64,000 nt of DNA, taken from the NCBI GenBank assembly GCA_947475875.1, contig CANJME010000006.1, forward strand, positions 93,951 through 157,950, in the 5' to 3' direction. The notes beneath the pieces are model-generated. The model was given only the letters and a program-made list of their open reading frames with translations. It did not search any database and was not told where the DNA came from. Made by a program: the position numbers and the translations under genes. Position 1 is the stretch's first letter; each line of letters opens with the position of its first letter. This document shows, piece after piece, positions 45,759 through 54,352 of the stretch. This stretch comes from Caulobacteraceae bacterium (GTDB lineage: Bacteria; Pseudomonadota; Alphaproteobacteria; Caulobacterales; Caulobacteraceae).

Positions 45759-46516
45759 GCGGCGTGGCCGTGATGGGGGTGCTCATCCTGGTGACAGGGT
45801 CCGGCGCCCTCGGCCCAGGCTTCGGACAGGTGCTCGGCACGTTCCAGATTGGCGGGTGTCAAGACCTCGGCGGTTTTTCCCCAGGCGACCGCTTGGCGGG
45901 CGAGCAGCAGGGTTTGCGGACAAAGCGCGCGCACCAGCTCAAGGTCGTGGCTGACGATGACCACCGTGCGGCCTTCCGCCGGCCAGCGGCGGATGAGACC
46001 GATCAGGTCGGCCGCGGTGCGCGCATCGAGGGCGGCGAATGGCTCATCCAGCAGGACAAGCCGGGCATCCTGGACCAGCACGCGGGCAAAGAGGGCTCGT
46101 TGCAGCTGCCCGCCCGAAACCTCGTCCAGGCTGCGGCCTTCCAGACCGGTCAGGCCCACGCTGGCGAAGGCCGCCGAGATCCGATCACGATCCTCGCCCG
46201 TGATGCGGCCAAAGAGTCCGCGCCGGCTCCACAGGCCCAGCGAGACCAGGCCCTCCAGGGTCATGGGAAAGCCGCGGACCACCCCTGAGTCCTGGGGCAG
46301 GTAGGCGATATCCCGCCGGGACAAGCCGCCCAGGTCAATGCTTCCGGACAGCGGCCGCAGATCCCCCGCCAGACCCTTGAGCAAAGTGGATTTTCCCGAG
46401 CCGTTCGGGCCCACCACCGCATTCAGCCCCTGATCGGCAAAAGCGCCCTCAAGATGATGCACGGCCGGGCGGCGGTCATAACCCAGGGTCAGGTTGCGCA
46501 GGGCAAGCGCGCTCAT
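45755..46516 (-). CDS. znuC: Zinc ABC transporter ATP-binding protein
   Basis: 253 residues from the ATG at 46514-46516. Walker A VGPNGSGKSTLLKGL, Q-loop YLPQDSGV, signature VSGGQLQRALFAR and Walker B LVLLDEPFAALD are intact. A C-terminal His-rich tail (CHQDEHPHHGHAA) suggests metal binding. It powers ZnuB. The start overlaps the stop of a 36-codon membrane-protein frame, both downstream of a Zur box. Confidence 0.9.
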   Translation of the reverse strand: MSALALRNLTLGYDRRPAVHHLEGAFADQGLNAVVGPNGSGKSTLLKGLAGDLRPLSGSIDLGGLSRRDIAYLPQDSGVVRGFPMTLEGLVSLGLWSRRGLFGRITGEDRDRISAAFASVGLTGLEGRSLDEVSGGQLQRALFARVLVQDARLVLLDEPFAALDARTAADLIGLIRRWPAEGRTVVIVSHDLELVRALCPQTLLLARQAVAWGKTAEVLTPANLERAEHLSEAWAEGAGPCHQDEHPHHGHAA

Positions 46517-46623
46517 GACAGCGCCCACAGCGTCAGCGCCCACACCAGTGCCGCGCAGACCAGCGCCAGACCCAGCCTGCCGGCAAGGCCAAGATAGAGA
46601 AGACGGGTGCGCGACGGCCGCAT
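46513..46623 (-). CDS. 36-residue membrane protein heading the znu operon
   Basis: The frame begins MRPSRTRLLYLGLAGRLGLA and continues as one hydrophobic helix (LALVCAALVWALTLWALS). It follows a good ggcggag site and its stop overlaps the znuC start as ATGA (46513-46516), the same coupling used between znuC and znuB. It lies 18 bases after the Zur box. A positively charged N-terminus implies N-in topology. No homologue is recognised; a transporter accessory role is inferred from position. Confidence 0.6.
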   Translation of the reverse strand: MRPSRTRLLYLGLAGRLGLALVCAALVWALTLWALS

Positions 46624-46640
46624 GGCTCCGCCCTATGACA

Positions 46641-46655
46641 TGTTACTTTATAACA
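46641..46655. promoter_or_regulatory. Zur box for the znu operon
   Basis: Perfect 5-bp palindrome arms in tgttactttataaca, a good match to Zur operators (GTTAT-AT-ATAAC type). It sits in the AT-rich promoter zone 18 bases before the small membrane-protein gene and between it and the divergent FYDLN gene. The cognate Zur is encoded at 26839-27330. Confidence 0.75.
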
Positions 46656-46760
46656 GACCAGCACGGGCGCGCGTCCGTCGCCCGGATTGCGCTTTGACAA
46701 GGCGCTGGACGCGTGGCAAGGGACCCGCCGCCTGCGCCATCCATTGAAGGGCCCCCCATC

Positions 46761-47264
46761 TTGGCAAAACCTGAACTCGGCGAAAAACAGATCTGTCCCA
46801 GCTGTGGGGCGAAGTTCTACGATCTCACGCGCCGGCCCGCTCGTTGCCCCAAGTGCGCCACCGAGTTCGACCCGGAAGAAGTGGTCAAGACGCGCCGCAG
46901 CCGGCCGCGTCCGGCCAGCGACGAACACGACGACGAAGTGGTGGAAAAGCCCGACGCCGATGAGGCCGCGGAGGTCGAAGCCGAGGACGAATTCGGCGAG
47001 GAAGCTGATGAGACTCCTGAAATCGATGCGGTCGATGTCGAGGAAGTTGTCGCCGAGGACGAAGATGACGACACCGCCGTTGAAGGCGGCGGCGTGGGTG
47101 TGAAGAAAAAGGCCGGTCCTGACGACGGACTGGGCGTCGACTTCGCCGCCGACGATGAAGACGCCGTTGAAGAGGACGACGACGTGCCGTTCCTCGAAGG
47201 CGACGACGAATTCGACGAGGACGAGATCGAGGGCCTGCCGGACGAAAGCGACGAACGCGACTAA
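46761..47264 (+). CDS. TIGR02300 (FYDLN) acidic protein
   Basis: 167 residues from a TTG at 46761, which gives the family start MAKPELGEKQICPSCGAKFYDL. An N-terminal zinc-ribbon-like CxxC...CxxC (CPSCG, CPKC) is followed by a very acidic, low-complexity body rich in Asp/Glu (about 50-167). Found throughout alphaproteobacteria; function unknown. An in-frame GTG at 46713 would add 16 residues with no homology. Directly upstream of tRNA-Ala. Confidence 0.85.
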   Translation: MAKPELGEKQICPSCGAKFYDLTRRPARCPKCATEFDPEEVVKTRRSRPRPASDEHDDEVVEKPDADEAAEVEAEDEFGEEADETPEIDAVDVEEVVAEDEDDDTAVEGGGVGVKKKAGPDDGLGVDFAADDEDAVEEDDDVPFLEGDDEFDEDEIEGLPDESDERD

Positions 47265-47365
47265 AAAACTGAAGGCGTCGGACTTGATCGGGCAGGGCGC
47301 CCGGCATAGTGTCCGCCGCCTTCTTGGGGAGCCCTTCGGGACGACCCACGGACGACCCGGAAATC

Positions 47366-47441
47366 GGGGCTATAGCTCAGCTGGTAGAGCGCTTGAATGG
47401 CATTCAAGAGGTCAGCGGTTCGACTCCGCTTAGCTCCACCA
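47366..47441 (+). tRNA. tRNA-Ala (anticodon GGC)
   Basis: 76 bases including an encoded CCA. The acceptor stem ggggcta/tagctcc, D-arm agctcagctggtagagc, anticodon stem cttga/tcaag with loop atggcat giving anticodon GGC, and T-arm agcggttcgactccgct all fold. TTGATC at 47284 and CATAGT at 47305 upstream could be its promoter. Confidence 0.95.
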
Positions 47442-47514
47442 TCCTTCGCCTAAGGGCGGGGATGGCGCGCAGAAGTGCAGACCAGCTTTCTTCGAATCCT
47501 CAAACCTCGCCGCG

Positions 47515-47886
47515 CTAGTGATGCGTCTCAGGCGTGGGTGTGGCCGGCGGCGCAGCCGCCTGAGGTCCGTGCGGGGCCATGCACATCATCGGCATCGGCA
47601 TTGATGCGCCAGGAGTCGCCGTCTTCGGCATCATGGGCATGGGCGCCTTGTCCGGCATGGCCGGCGCGGCCTTGGGCATGGGCTGGCCCTTTTGCATGGG
47701 CATTGACGGTTGGCCGGCGTTGTCCGCTGCGGACGTCATCATCGGACATGGCATCATGCCCGCCATAGGGGACGTAACCGCAGGCGCGCCGGCCACCGGC
47801 GGCGTTGCCTTGTCCGCCGGCTGGGCCAGCACCGAGCTCGCGGCCAGAGCGGCCAGCACGATGATGGCGGTGAGGGTTCTGGTCAT
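47515..47886 (-). CDS. Met/Pro-rich secreted protein of the copper cluster
   Basis: 123 residues from the ATG at 47884-47886, which has aaagga seven bases before it; an ATG two codons earlier is possible. Signal peptide (AIIVLAALAASSVLAQ), then a low-complexity body rich in Met and Pro (MAGMMPCPMM, MPMQKGQPMPK, MPMPMMCMAPHGP) ending ETHH. Methionine/cysteine/histidine clusters of this kind bind Cu(I) in periplasmic copper proteins. Last gene after copA on the same strand, 86 bases away. Confidence 0.65.
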   Translation of the reverse strand: MTRTLTAIIVLAALAASSVLAQPADKATPPVAGAPAVTSPMAGMMPCPMMTSAADNAGQPSMPMQKGQPMPKAAPAMPDKAPMPMMPKTATPGASMPMPMMCMAPHGPQAAAPPATPTPETHH

Positions 47887-47972
47887 GGGCATGTCCTTTG
47901 CGAAACAGGACGCCAGGTTGCGCGAAAGTCCCGCGCGGCGCCTTGATCCCGATCAAGCGGGACGGACAATCG

Positions 47973-50336
47973 TCAGAGCTTGACGGCTCTCAGGCGCAGG
48001 GCGTTGGCGATGACGCTTACCGACGACAGGGCCATGGCCGCAGCCGCGATAGCCGGGGAGAGCAACCAGCCCATGGCCGGATAAAGCACCCCGGCCGCGA
48101 TGGGCAGGCCGGCGGCGTTATAGATAAAGGCGAAGAACAGGTTCTGCCGGATGTTTCCCATCACGGCGCGCGACAGGCGTCTGGCTCGCACAATGCCCTG
48201 AAGATCACCCTTCAGCAGGGTGACCCCGGCGCTTTCGATGGCGACGTCGGAACCCGGGCCCATGGCGATGCCGACCTCGGCGGCGGCCAGGGCCGGCGCA
48301 TCGTTGACGCCGTCTCCGGCCATGGCCACGAAGCGGCCCTCCCGCCGCAGGCGCTCGACCACAGCGGCCTTGTCGCCGGGCAGGACTTCGGCCTCAATCT
48401 CATCAATGCCCAGTTTGGCCCCGACGCTGAGGGCGGTCGTGCGGTTATCGCCGGTGATCATCACCACCCGGATGCTCTCCGCCTTCAGAGCGTTGATAGC
48501 GGCCTGCGTCGATTCCTTGATCGGATCGGCGATAGCGATCAGCCCTGCCGCCTTGCCGCCGATGGCGACAAAGATCGCCGTGGCGCCTTGGGCTCGATAG
48601 GCTTCGGCGTTGCCGGCAAGATCGCTGGTCTCTACGCCCTGTTCAGCCAGGAACTTGCCCGAGCCAAGGGCTATGCGCCGCCCGGACACGGTTCCGACGA
48701 CGCCCTTGCCGACCGGAGAGTCAAATTCGGTGGGCTGAGACAGGGACAGGTTCCGATCGGCGGCCGCCTTGACGATGGCGTCCGCCAGCGGGTGTTCGCT
48801 GGCCCGCTCCAGGCCGGCCGCCAAGGTCAGCACCTCGGCCTCGTCAAAGCCAGGGGTGATTTCGACGGCGATGACGGCCGGCCGTCCTTCGGTCAGGGTG
48901 CCGGTCTTGTCGACGATCAGGGTGTCGATCTTTTCCAGACGCTCGAGCGCTTCGGCGTCCTTGATCAGGACACCCGCCTGGGCGCCGCGTCCAACGCCGA
49001 CCATGATCGAAATCGGCGTCGCCAGGCCCAGGGCGCACGGACAGGCGATGATCAAAACCGAGACGGCGGCAACCAGGGCGTAGGACAGGCGGGGCTCTGG
49101 ACCGACCAACATCCAGACCGCGAAGGCCAGGACGGCAACCCCGATAACGGCCGGCACGAACCAGCCTGAGACCTGATCGGCCATGCGCTGGATCGGCGCG
49201 CGTGACCGCTGGGCCTGGGCGACCATACTGACGATCTGGGCAAGCAGGGTTTCGGCCCCCACCTTTTCGGCGCGCATCAGAAAAGCGCCCGTGGTGTTGA
49301 GCGACCCGCCGATCACCTTGTCGCCCACGGTCTTGGTAACCGGCATGGATTCGCCGGTGACCAGCGATTCGTCGATCGCGACCCGGCCGTCGACGATTTC
49401 CCCATCGACCGGGACCTTCTCGCCGGGACGTACCCGCAACTGATCGCCTGCCGCGACCGCGTCGAGTGTGACCTCCTCGTCCGTCCCGTCAGCCCGCAGG
49501 CGCCGGGCGGTCCTGGGCGCGAGATCAAGCAGGGCGCGAATGGCGCCGGACGTATGTTCCCGCGCCCGCAGTTCGAGCACCTGACCCAGCAACACCAGCA
49601 CCGTGATGACGGCGGCGGCTTCGAAATAGACCGGCGCGGCGCCGTCCTCCATTCGAATGGTCGGCGGGAACAGCCCCGGGGCCAGCTGTGCGACCAGGCT
49701 GTAGACGAAGGCTACGCCCACGCCCATGGCGATCAGGGTGAACATGTTGAGGCTGCGCGCCCGGATCGACGCCCAGCCTCGCTGAAAGAAGGGCCACCCG
49801 GCCCAGAGCACCACGGGGCTGGCCAGCGCCATCTGGATCCAGCCGGAGATCCGCGGACTGACCATCAGGGCGTGGCCGGCCAGATGGCCGCCCATCTCAA
49901 GGAGAAAGACCGGCACAGCCAGGGCCAGTCCCACCCAGAACCGGCGCGTCATGTCGGCAAGTTCGCGATTGGGACCGGTCTCAGCGCTCACGACCAGTGG
50001 CTCCAGCGCCATCCCGCAGATCGGACAATGACCCGGGCCAGGCTGGCGTATCTGCGGGTGCATCGGGCAGGTGTAGATGACGTCCGCCTCGGCCGGTTTA
50101 ACCGCCTTGCCGGAGGCCTTGTTGAGCACGCCTTCAGGATCGGAAACGAATTTGGCCCGGCAGCCTGACGAGCAGAAATAATAGGGCTGTCCGGCGCGGT
50201 GGGCGCGGTGGGAGGTCGTTTCCGGATCGACGTCCATGCCGCAGACCGGGTCAATTGCGCTCTTTGCCTGCTCCTTCTGCGGATGGCCGTGGGCAGCATG
50301 CGGGTCAGGCGTCACGGCTCTGTGCTCAGCCTCCAT
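47973..50336 (-). CDS. copA: Copper/heavy-metal P1B-type ATPase with YHS and metal-binding N-terminus
   Basis: 787 residues. N-terminus: His-rich start, a YHS domain ([24 protein letters not shown], about 28-70) and a heavy-metal-binding domain ([21 protein letters not shown], about 88-110). Eight membrane helices follow, with CPC in [13 protein letters not shown], the phosphorylation site [13 protein letters not shown] and [10 protein letters not shown]. It pumps Cu(I) or related ions from the cytoplasm. Overlaps copD by 11 bases, so it is translationally coupled in the copC-copD-copA operon. Confidence 0.92.
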   Translation of the reverse strand: MEAEHRAVTPDPHAAHGHPQKEQAKSAIDPVCGMDVDPETTSHRAHRAGQPYYFCSSGCRAKFVSDPEGVLNKASGKAVKPAEADVIYTCPMHPQIRQPGPGHCPICGMALEPLVVSAETGPNRELADMTRRFWVGLALAVPVFLLEMGGHLAGHALMVSPRISGWIQMALASPVVLWAGWPFFQRGWASIRARSLNMFTLIAMGVGVAFVYSLVAQLAPGLFPPTIRMEDGAAPVYFEAAAVITVLVLLGQVLELRAREHTSGAIRALLDLAPRTARRLRADGTDEEVTLDAVAAGDQLRVRPGEKVPVDGEIVDGRVAIDESLVTGESMPVTKTVGDKVIGGSLNTTGAFLMRAEKVGAETLLAQIVSMVAQAQRSRAPIQRMADQVSGWFVPAVIGVAVLAFAVWMLVGPEPRLSYALVAAVSVLIIACPCALGLATPISIMVGVGRGAQAGVLIKDAEALERLEKIDTLIVDKTGTLTEGRPAVIAVEITPGFDEAEVLTLAAGLERASEHPLADAIVKAAADRNLSLSQPTEFDSPVGKGVVGTVSGRRIALGSGKFLAEQGVETSDLAGNAEAYRAQGATAIFVAIGGKAAGLIAIADPIKESTQAAINALKAESIRVVMITGDNRTTALSVGAKLGIDEIEAEVLPGDKAAVVERLRREGRFVAMAGDGVNDAPALAAAEVGIAMGPGSDVAIESAGVTLLKGDLQGIVRARRLSRAVMGNIRQNLFFAFIYNAAGLPIAAGVLYPAMGWLLSPAIAAAAMALSSVSVIANALRLRAVKL

Positions 50337-51237
50337 GTGACGGAGGGTGTAGAGTCCCCAGCCAGGCTACCAAGCCTAACGCGCCGAAGGCCAGTGCGGT
50401 TTCCAAAAGCAAACTGAGGCGCAACCGTCGCACCGCCTCGGCCTCACGGGCCGGATCGGAAAGGGACCGCGTCAGTCGCGGCGTCAGCACGAAGCGGTTC
50501 GCGGCCGCCAGGCTCAACATGCCGGCGAACAGCACCAGTTTGACAGCCAGAACCTGCGCCCAGGCGTTGCCGAGGAATTGCGGGATCGCGCTCGGCGGCG
50601 TCATGAACGCCGTATTGATCAAGCCGGTCAGGACCAGCACGCCCGCGATCACAGATCCCTGCCCGGCGAAACCGGCCAAGGCACTGGCCGTCACCTTGAG
50701 GTGATCCACGCCCGACCTCAGGGCCAAAAGGCTGAAACAGACGAGCGCACCGACCCACAATCCGGCCGCCGCAATGTGGGCCATGTCGGCCGAGAGGTGG
50801 ACAAGGCCCGCCGCGCCCTCGCCCTCCACGCCGTGGCCGCCCCAGGCCAGGGTCAGAGCCGCCCCGCCCGACAGGATCAGGACAGGCCAAGACGCCATCT
50901 TTGGGCGCGTGGCTGTCAAACCCAGGGTCACGATCGCCAAAACCAGCGCGATCACCCTGACCGTCCACGCCGCGCCATAGTGGGTGGCCGAGACGATGGT
51001 CCACAGCATGTCCGGGTTTACGGCGTCGGTGACCGATCCGCTCATGGCTCCAGTCTGGGCAAGCAGTCCAATCAGGCAGGCGGCAAGGCTTGCAATCGCA
51101 AGGCCGCCGGTCAGACGCCGCACAGACACCAGTGTGGCGGCTGCAGACGCATAGAGGCTGAAGGCCGAGGCGCCGAACAGGACGAGGATCAGGGCGTACT
51201 GGACGAGGCGCCCGGCGATCTGGAGCGCCTCGAGCAC
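50326..51237 (-). CDS. copD: Copper resistance protein CopD
   Basis: 303 residues with eight predicted membrane helices (from [20 protein letters not shown]). The CopD-domain histidines in [27 protein letters not shown] are present. It is thought to move copper across the inner membrane with CopC. It starts at a GTG four bases after the copC stop with no clear ribosome site, so translation is probably coupled to copC. Confidence 0.85.
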   Translation of the reverse strand: MLEALQIAGRLVQYALILVLFGASAFSLYASAAATLVSVRRLTGGLAIASLAACLIGLLAQTGAMSGSVTDAVNPDMLWTIVSATHYGAAWTVRVIALVLAIVTLGLTATRPKMASWPVLILSGGAALTLAWGGHGVEGEGAAGLVHLSADMAHIAAAGLWVGALVCFSLLALRSGVDHLKVTASALAGFAGQGSVIAGVLVLTGLINTAFMTPPSAIPQFLGNAWAQVLAVKLVLFAGMLSLAAANRFVLTPRLTRSLSDPAREAEAVRRLRLSLLLETALAFGALGLVAWLGTLHPPSHGG

Positions 51238-51241
51238 GGTG

Positions 51242-51634
51242 CTATTTGACCGTAAAGGTGAACGAACCTTGCTCGCGGTGGGTATCTGTCGAAACCGCGT
51301 GCCAGTTGACCTTGTAGGTTCCCGCGCCCAGCGGGGCCATCAGCGTCAGGATCAGGGTCTTGTGGTCGGCCGGATCAAGCTCGGCCTTGACCCCGTCGAT
51401 CTTCATGACGTGGGTGACCATCTTACCGGCCATCATCATCTGGGTGGAGGTAATCTCTCCGCCGGACAACTTGCCTTCCAGAGCTTCGCCAAACTTCAGG
51501 ACGATGCGCGTCGGGGCGGCGACCGTGGCATTCGCGGCCGGAGCTGACGACAGCAGCTCGGCATGGGCGAAGGCCTGACTGGCCGAAAGGGTCAATACGG
51601 CGGCCGCGATGGCGGCGGTGCGAAAAATCGACAT
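51242..51634 (-). CDS. copC: Copper-binding periplasmic protein CopC
   Basis: 130 residues. The signal peptide ends ASQAFA, leaving histidine H24 as the first mature residue (HAELLSSAPAANA), the N-terminal Cu(II) ligand of CopC; STDTHREQGSFTF near the C-terminus supplies the Asp and His partners. The methionine patch STQMMMAGKM could bind Cu(I). First gene of the copC-copD-copA operon, divergent from the sigma-factor operon. Confidence 0.9.
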   Translation of the reverse strand: MSIFRTAAIAAAVLTLSASQAFAHAELLSSAPAANATVAAPTRIVLKFGEALEGKLSGGEITSTQMMMAGKMVTHVMKIDGVKAELDPADHKTLILTLMAPLGAGTYKVNWHAVSTDTHREQGSFTFTVK

Positions 51635-51689
51635 TGGACTATGATCTCCGTGGATGTCTTCAGGTCTTATACGCGCCGTCGCGCTTCGC

Positions 51690-51705
51690 CCCTCTCGCGA
51701 GAGGG
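51690..51705. promoter_or_regulatory. 16-bp perfect palindrome between copC and the sigma operon
   Basis: ccctctcgcgagaggg in the 122-base divergent region. It could be an operator shared by both operons, though similar GC palindromes also occur as generic intergenic repeats. Confidence 0.35.
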
Positions 51706-51756
51706 ATGGTCAAGTCCGATGCGTACAAGAGAGCCTGTCGAAAGCGGAGCGGAAAA

Positions 51757-52044
51757 ATGGACGTTGATCAAATCGAAAGCCTGTTGCAGGGCCGGCCTGA
51801 CCGATCCCTCGATGATCTTGAGGGCGCCATCTGGCAAGGTGTCGCGTCACGCGACGCGGCCGAGCGGCGGTATCGAGCCCTGGCGATCGGCCAGGCCGCC
51901 ATCGGGGCGCTGGCAATCGCCGCCAGCGCCGTGCTGGGCGGAACCCTGGCCACCCAGGCCATGGCTGAGCCTTCTGCCCTGGGCGTCTTTTCGCCGCACA
52001 TGGATCTGGCGCCGTCCAGTCGCCTGTCGGGGCATGACCTTTGA
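51757..52044 (+). CDS. CnrY-like membrane anti-sigma factor (candidate)
   Basis: 95 residues from the ATG at 51757 after gcggagcgg. The cytoplasmic N-terminal half (DVDQIESLLQGRPDRSLDDLE) is acidic and helical, and a single membrane helix (AIGALAIAASAVLGGTLAT, about 48-66) leads to a short periplasmic tail. This is the layout of CnrY, which holds the ECF sigma CnrH at the membrane. It overlaps the sensor gene by four bases. Family membership is inferred mainly from size, topology and context. Confidence 0.6.
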   Translation: MDVDQIESLLQGRPDRSLDDLEGAIWQGVASRDAAERRYRALAIGQAAIGALAIAASAVLGGTLATQAMAEPSALGVFSPHMDLAPSSRLSGHDL

Positions 52045-52484
52045 TCCGCTTTGGCTGGCTGGTCGTCGCCGCCCTGGTTTTGACCATTGCCGGCGGCGCT
52101 CTGGGCGGCTGGATCGGGGTTCGCTATGGTCTGCACGAGGCCCATGCCGACGCCAGCCTTGATGAAGTTCTGCATCACCGCCTGAAGCTCTCGGCCGATC
52201 AGAACGCCAGGATTGAGGCGCTGGAGCGCGCCTTCGATCAGCGACGAGGCGCGCTGGAGAGCGAGATGCAGGCGGCCAACCGCCAGCTCGCCGGCGTTCT
52301 TGAGCGTGAGCATACCTATGGGCCGGACGCCGAACAGACCGTCGCCCGCTTCCACGCGGCCATGAGCCAGTTGCAGGAGCTGACCATTCAGCACATCCTG
52401 ACCATGCGCGCTGTGCTCACTCCCGCGCAGGCCGCCCAGTTCGACCGCACCATCTCGGACACCCTGGCGCCGGGCGGGCGGTGA
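52041..52484 (+). CDS. CnrX-like periplasmic metal sensor
   Basis: 147 residues from a TTG at 52041 overlapping the preceding stop (TTGA). N-terminal membrane anchor (about 5-28), then a helical hairpin domain of the heavy-metal-resistance/CnrX family. H45, E62, H118 and M122 fall at the spacing of the CnrX ligands H46, E63, H119 and M123; the position of H42 is an aspartate (D41) here. It probably senses Ni, Co or another metal and releases the sigma factor. Confidence 0.7.
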   Translation: MIRFGWLVVAALVLTIAGGALGGWIGVRYGLHEAHADASLDEVLHHRLKLSADQNARIEALERAFDQRRGALESEMQAANRQLAGVLEREHTYGPDAEQTVARFHAAMSQLQELTIQHILTMRAVLTPAQAAQFDRTISDTLAPGGR

Positions 52485-53032
52485 ACTCACACCCTGAAGA
52501 TTCGGTCGGCGCGCAGGCGAAAGCCGGCGACAAGGCCGCCTTCGAGGCCCTGGTCCGACGCGAGAAGTCCGGGCTCTATTCCTTTGTCCGCCGCTATGTC
52601 GGCGATCCGGACGAGGCCTATGACATTGTTCAGGACAGTTTCATCGCCGCCTGGCGATCCATCCACAGATACGATCCTGCCCGGCCCTTCGGCGTCTGGC
52701 TTCGCACCATCGCCCTGAACAAATGCCGGGACCATGGCCGTAGAGCCGCGGTGCGGCGGGCCCTGGCGCGCGCCTTCGCGGTCGAAACGCCGCCGCCCTC
52801 CGAGCCGGTAGAAGGCGGGCGCCGGATGGATGAACAGCTGCGGCGTCTGGATCTGGCCATCGCCTCCCTGCCAGCGATTTACAAAGAGCCTTTGTTGTTG
52901 ACGACCGCGGGCGGGCTTTCCCAGGCCGAGGCCGCAAAGGCTCTTAAAACCTCAGTCAAGGGCGTCGAAATGCGGCTTCGCCGCGCCCGGACCAAACTTG
53001 CGGAAATGCTGGCAGAATCCGCAGAGGGTTAG
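52481..53032 (+). CDS. ECF RNA polymerase sigma factor (CnrH-like)
   Basis: 183 residues from a GTG overlapping the sensor stop (52481-52484). Region 2 contains YVGDPDEAYDIVQDSFIAAWRSIHRYDP and a region 4 helix-turn-helix lies at LSQAEAAKALKTSVKGVEMRLRRART. With the two genes before it, it forms an anti-sigma/sensor/sigma operon like cnrYXH. It likely drives its own operon and perhaps copC-copD-copA, which start 122 bases away. Confidence 0.88.
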   Translation: MNSHPEDSVGAQAKAGDKAAFEALVRREKSGLYSFVRRYVGDPDEAYDIVQDSFIAAWRSIHRYDPARPFGVWLRTIALNKCRDHGRRAAVRRALARAFAVETPPPSEPVEGGRRMDEQLRRLDLAIASLPAIYKEPLLLTTAGGLSQAEAAKALKTSVKGVEMRLRRARTKLAEMLAESAEG

Positions 53033-53077
53033 ACCTGACACCTGCGTATAGTCCTGTAACTCTGAGCGGGAGCCTCC

Positions 53078-54352
53078 ATGCCACGAACCTTGATGTCGCT
53101 GTTTCTCGCCGTAGCGTCGGCAGGCCTGCTGGCGCCGTTTGTCGCGCGGGCCCAGGATGCGAAGGCCGCGCCCGCTTCCAGCGACCCCATGGTGAGCGCC
53201 CTGGGCTACTATCCCATGACCCGCGACGCCTCGGGCACGGCCTGGCAGCCGGACTCGTCCGAACACGCCGGCGTACACAGCCGCCATGGCGAATGGACCG
53301 TGATGTTCCATGGCCTGCTCAACGGCGTCTATGACCGCCAGAACGGGCCGCGCGGCGATCAGGGCGCGTTTGTCTCGGGCATGCTGATGGTCATGGCCAA
53401 GCGCCCGCTGGAAGGCAGCGATGCGCTGCAGTTCCGCGCCATGCTCAGTCCTGATCCGCCGATGGGCAAGCGCGGTTATCCCCTGTTGCTGGCTTCCGGC
53501 GAAACCGCCGACGGGGTGACCCCGCTGGTCGATCGCCAGCACCCGCATGACCTCTTCATGGAGCTGTCGGCGTCCTACAGCAAAAGGCTTTCGGACAAGG
53601 ACAGCCTCTATGTCTACGCCGGGCTACCGGGCGAGACGGCGTTCGGACCGCCTGCCTTCATGCACCGGATGTCGATCCTGGATTCGCCGGAGGCGCCGAT
53701 CAGCCACCATTGGCTGGACTCCGGCCACATTACCTTCGGCGTCGTCACCGCCGGGTACATCCACGACGCCTGGAAGATCGAGGCCTCGCGTTTCCACGGG
53801 CGCGAGCCCGACGAGAACCGCTACAATATTGAGACCGGGTCGCTGGATTCGACGGCCGTGCGCCTGGCCTGGAACCCGACCGATGCGCTTTCCCTGCAGG
53901 CCTCGTGGGCCGAGGTGAAAAGCCCGGAACAGCTCGAGCCCACGGAAGACCAGACCAAGTGGTCGGCTAGCGCCATCTACACCGTCCCGTTCGGCGATGA
54001 CGGCGGTTGGTGGTCGACGACGCTCGCCTGGGGCCGGCGTACCAGCGGCGGGAATGAACTGGACGCTTTGGCGCTGGAATCAGCGCTCAAGCCGGCGGAG
54101 GCCTGGACGGTCTTCGCCCGGGCCGAGCGCACGGAGAACAACGAACTGACCTCGGTGGGCGGTCATGCGGGGCCCATCTATTCGGTCGGAAAGATTTCGC
54201 TCGGCGCTATTCATGACTGGCAGGCCAGCGATCACACGAAGATCGGTCTCGGCGGCCTTGTTTCCGTCAATCAGGTTCCCTCGGCCCTGACGGCCGCCTA
54301 TGGCCGCTCGCCAACCGGCGGAATGCTGTTCATCCGACTGAAGGTGGACTAA
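53078..54352 (+). CDS. Predicted outer-membrane beta-barrel protein of the metal cluster
   Basis: 424 residues. Signal peptide (to about residue 25, VARAQ), His/Met-containing N-terminal region (SSEHAGVHSRHGEWTVMFHG), then alternating amphipathic strands ending with aromatic/charged RLKVD. Segments LVDRQHPHDLFMELSASYS and HHWLDSGHITFG are His-rich. Similar proteins sit next to copper or efflux genes in many bacteria, with unknown function. 45 bases after the sigma gene, probably the same operon. Confidence 0.7.
   Translation: MPRTLMSLFLAVASAGLLAPFVARAQDAKAAPASSDPMVSALGYYPMTRDASGTAWQPDSSEHAGVHSRHGEWTVMFHGLLNGVYDRQNGPRGDQGAFVSGMLMVMAKRPLEGSDALQFRAMLSPDPPMGKRGYPLLLASGETADGVTPLVDRQHPHDLFMELSASYSKRLSDKDSLYVYAGLPGETAFGPPAFMHRMSILDSPEAPISHHWLDSGHITFGVVTAGYIHDAWKIEASRFHGREPDENRYNIETGSLDSTAVRLAWNPTDALSLQASWAEVKSPEQLEPTEDQTKWSASAIYTVPFGDDGGWWSTTLAWGRRTSGGNELDALALESALKPAEAWTVFARAERTENNELTSVGGHAGPIYSVGKISLGAIHDWQASDHTKIGLGGLVSVNQVPSALTAAYGRSPTGGMLFIRLKVD

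Noticed and set aside
47366..47441. Attachment site duplicated from the tRNA-Ala 3' end
   Set aside because: No second copy of the T-arm/acceptor sequence was found in the window.
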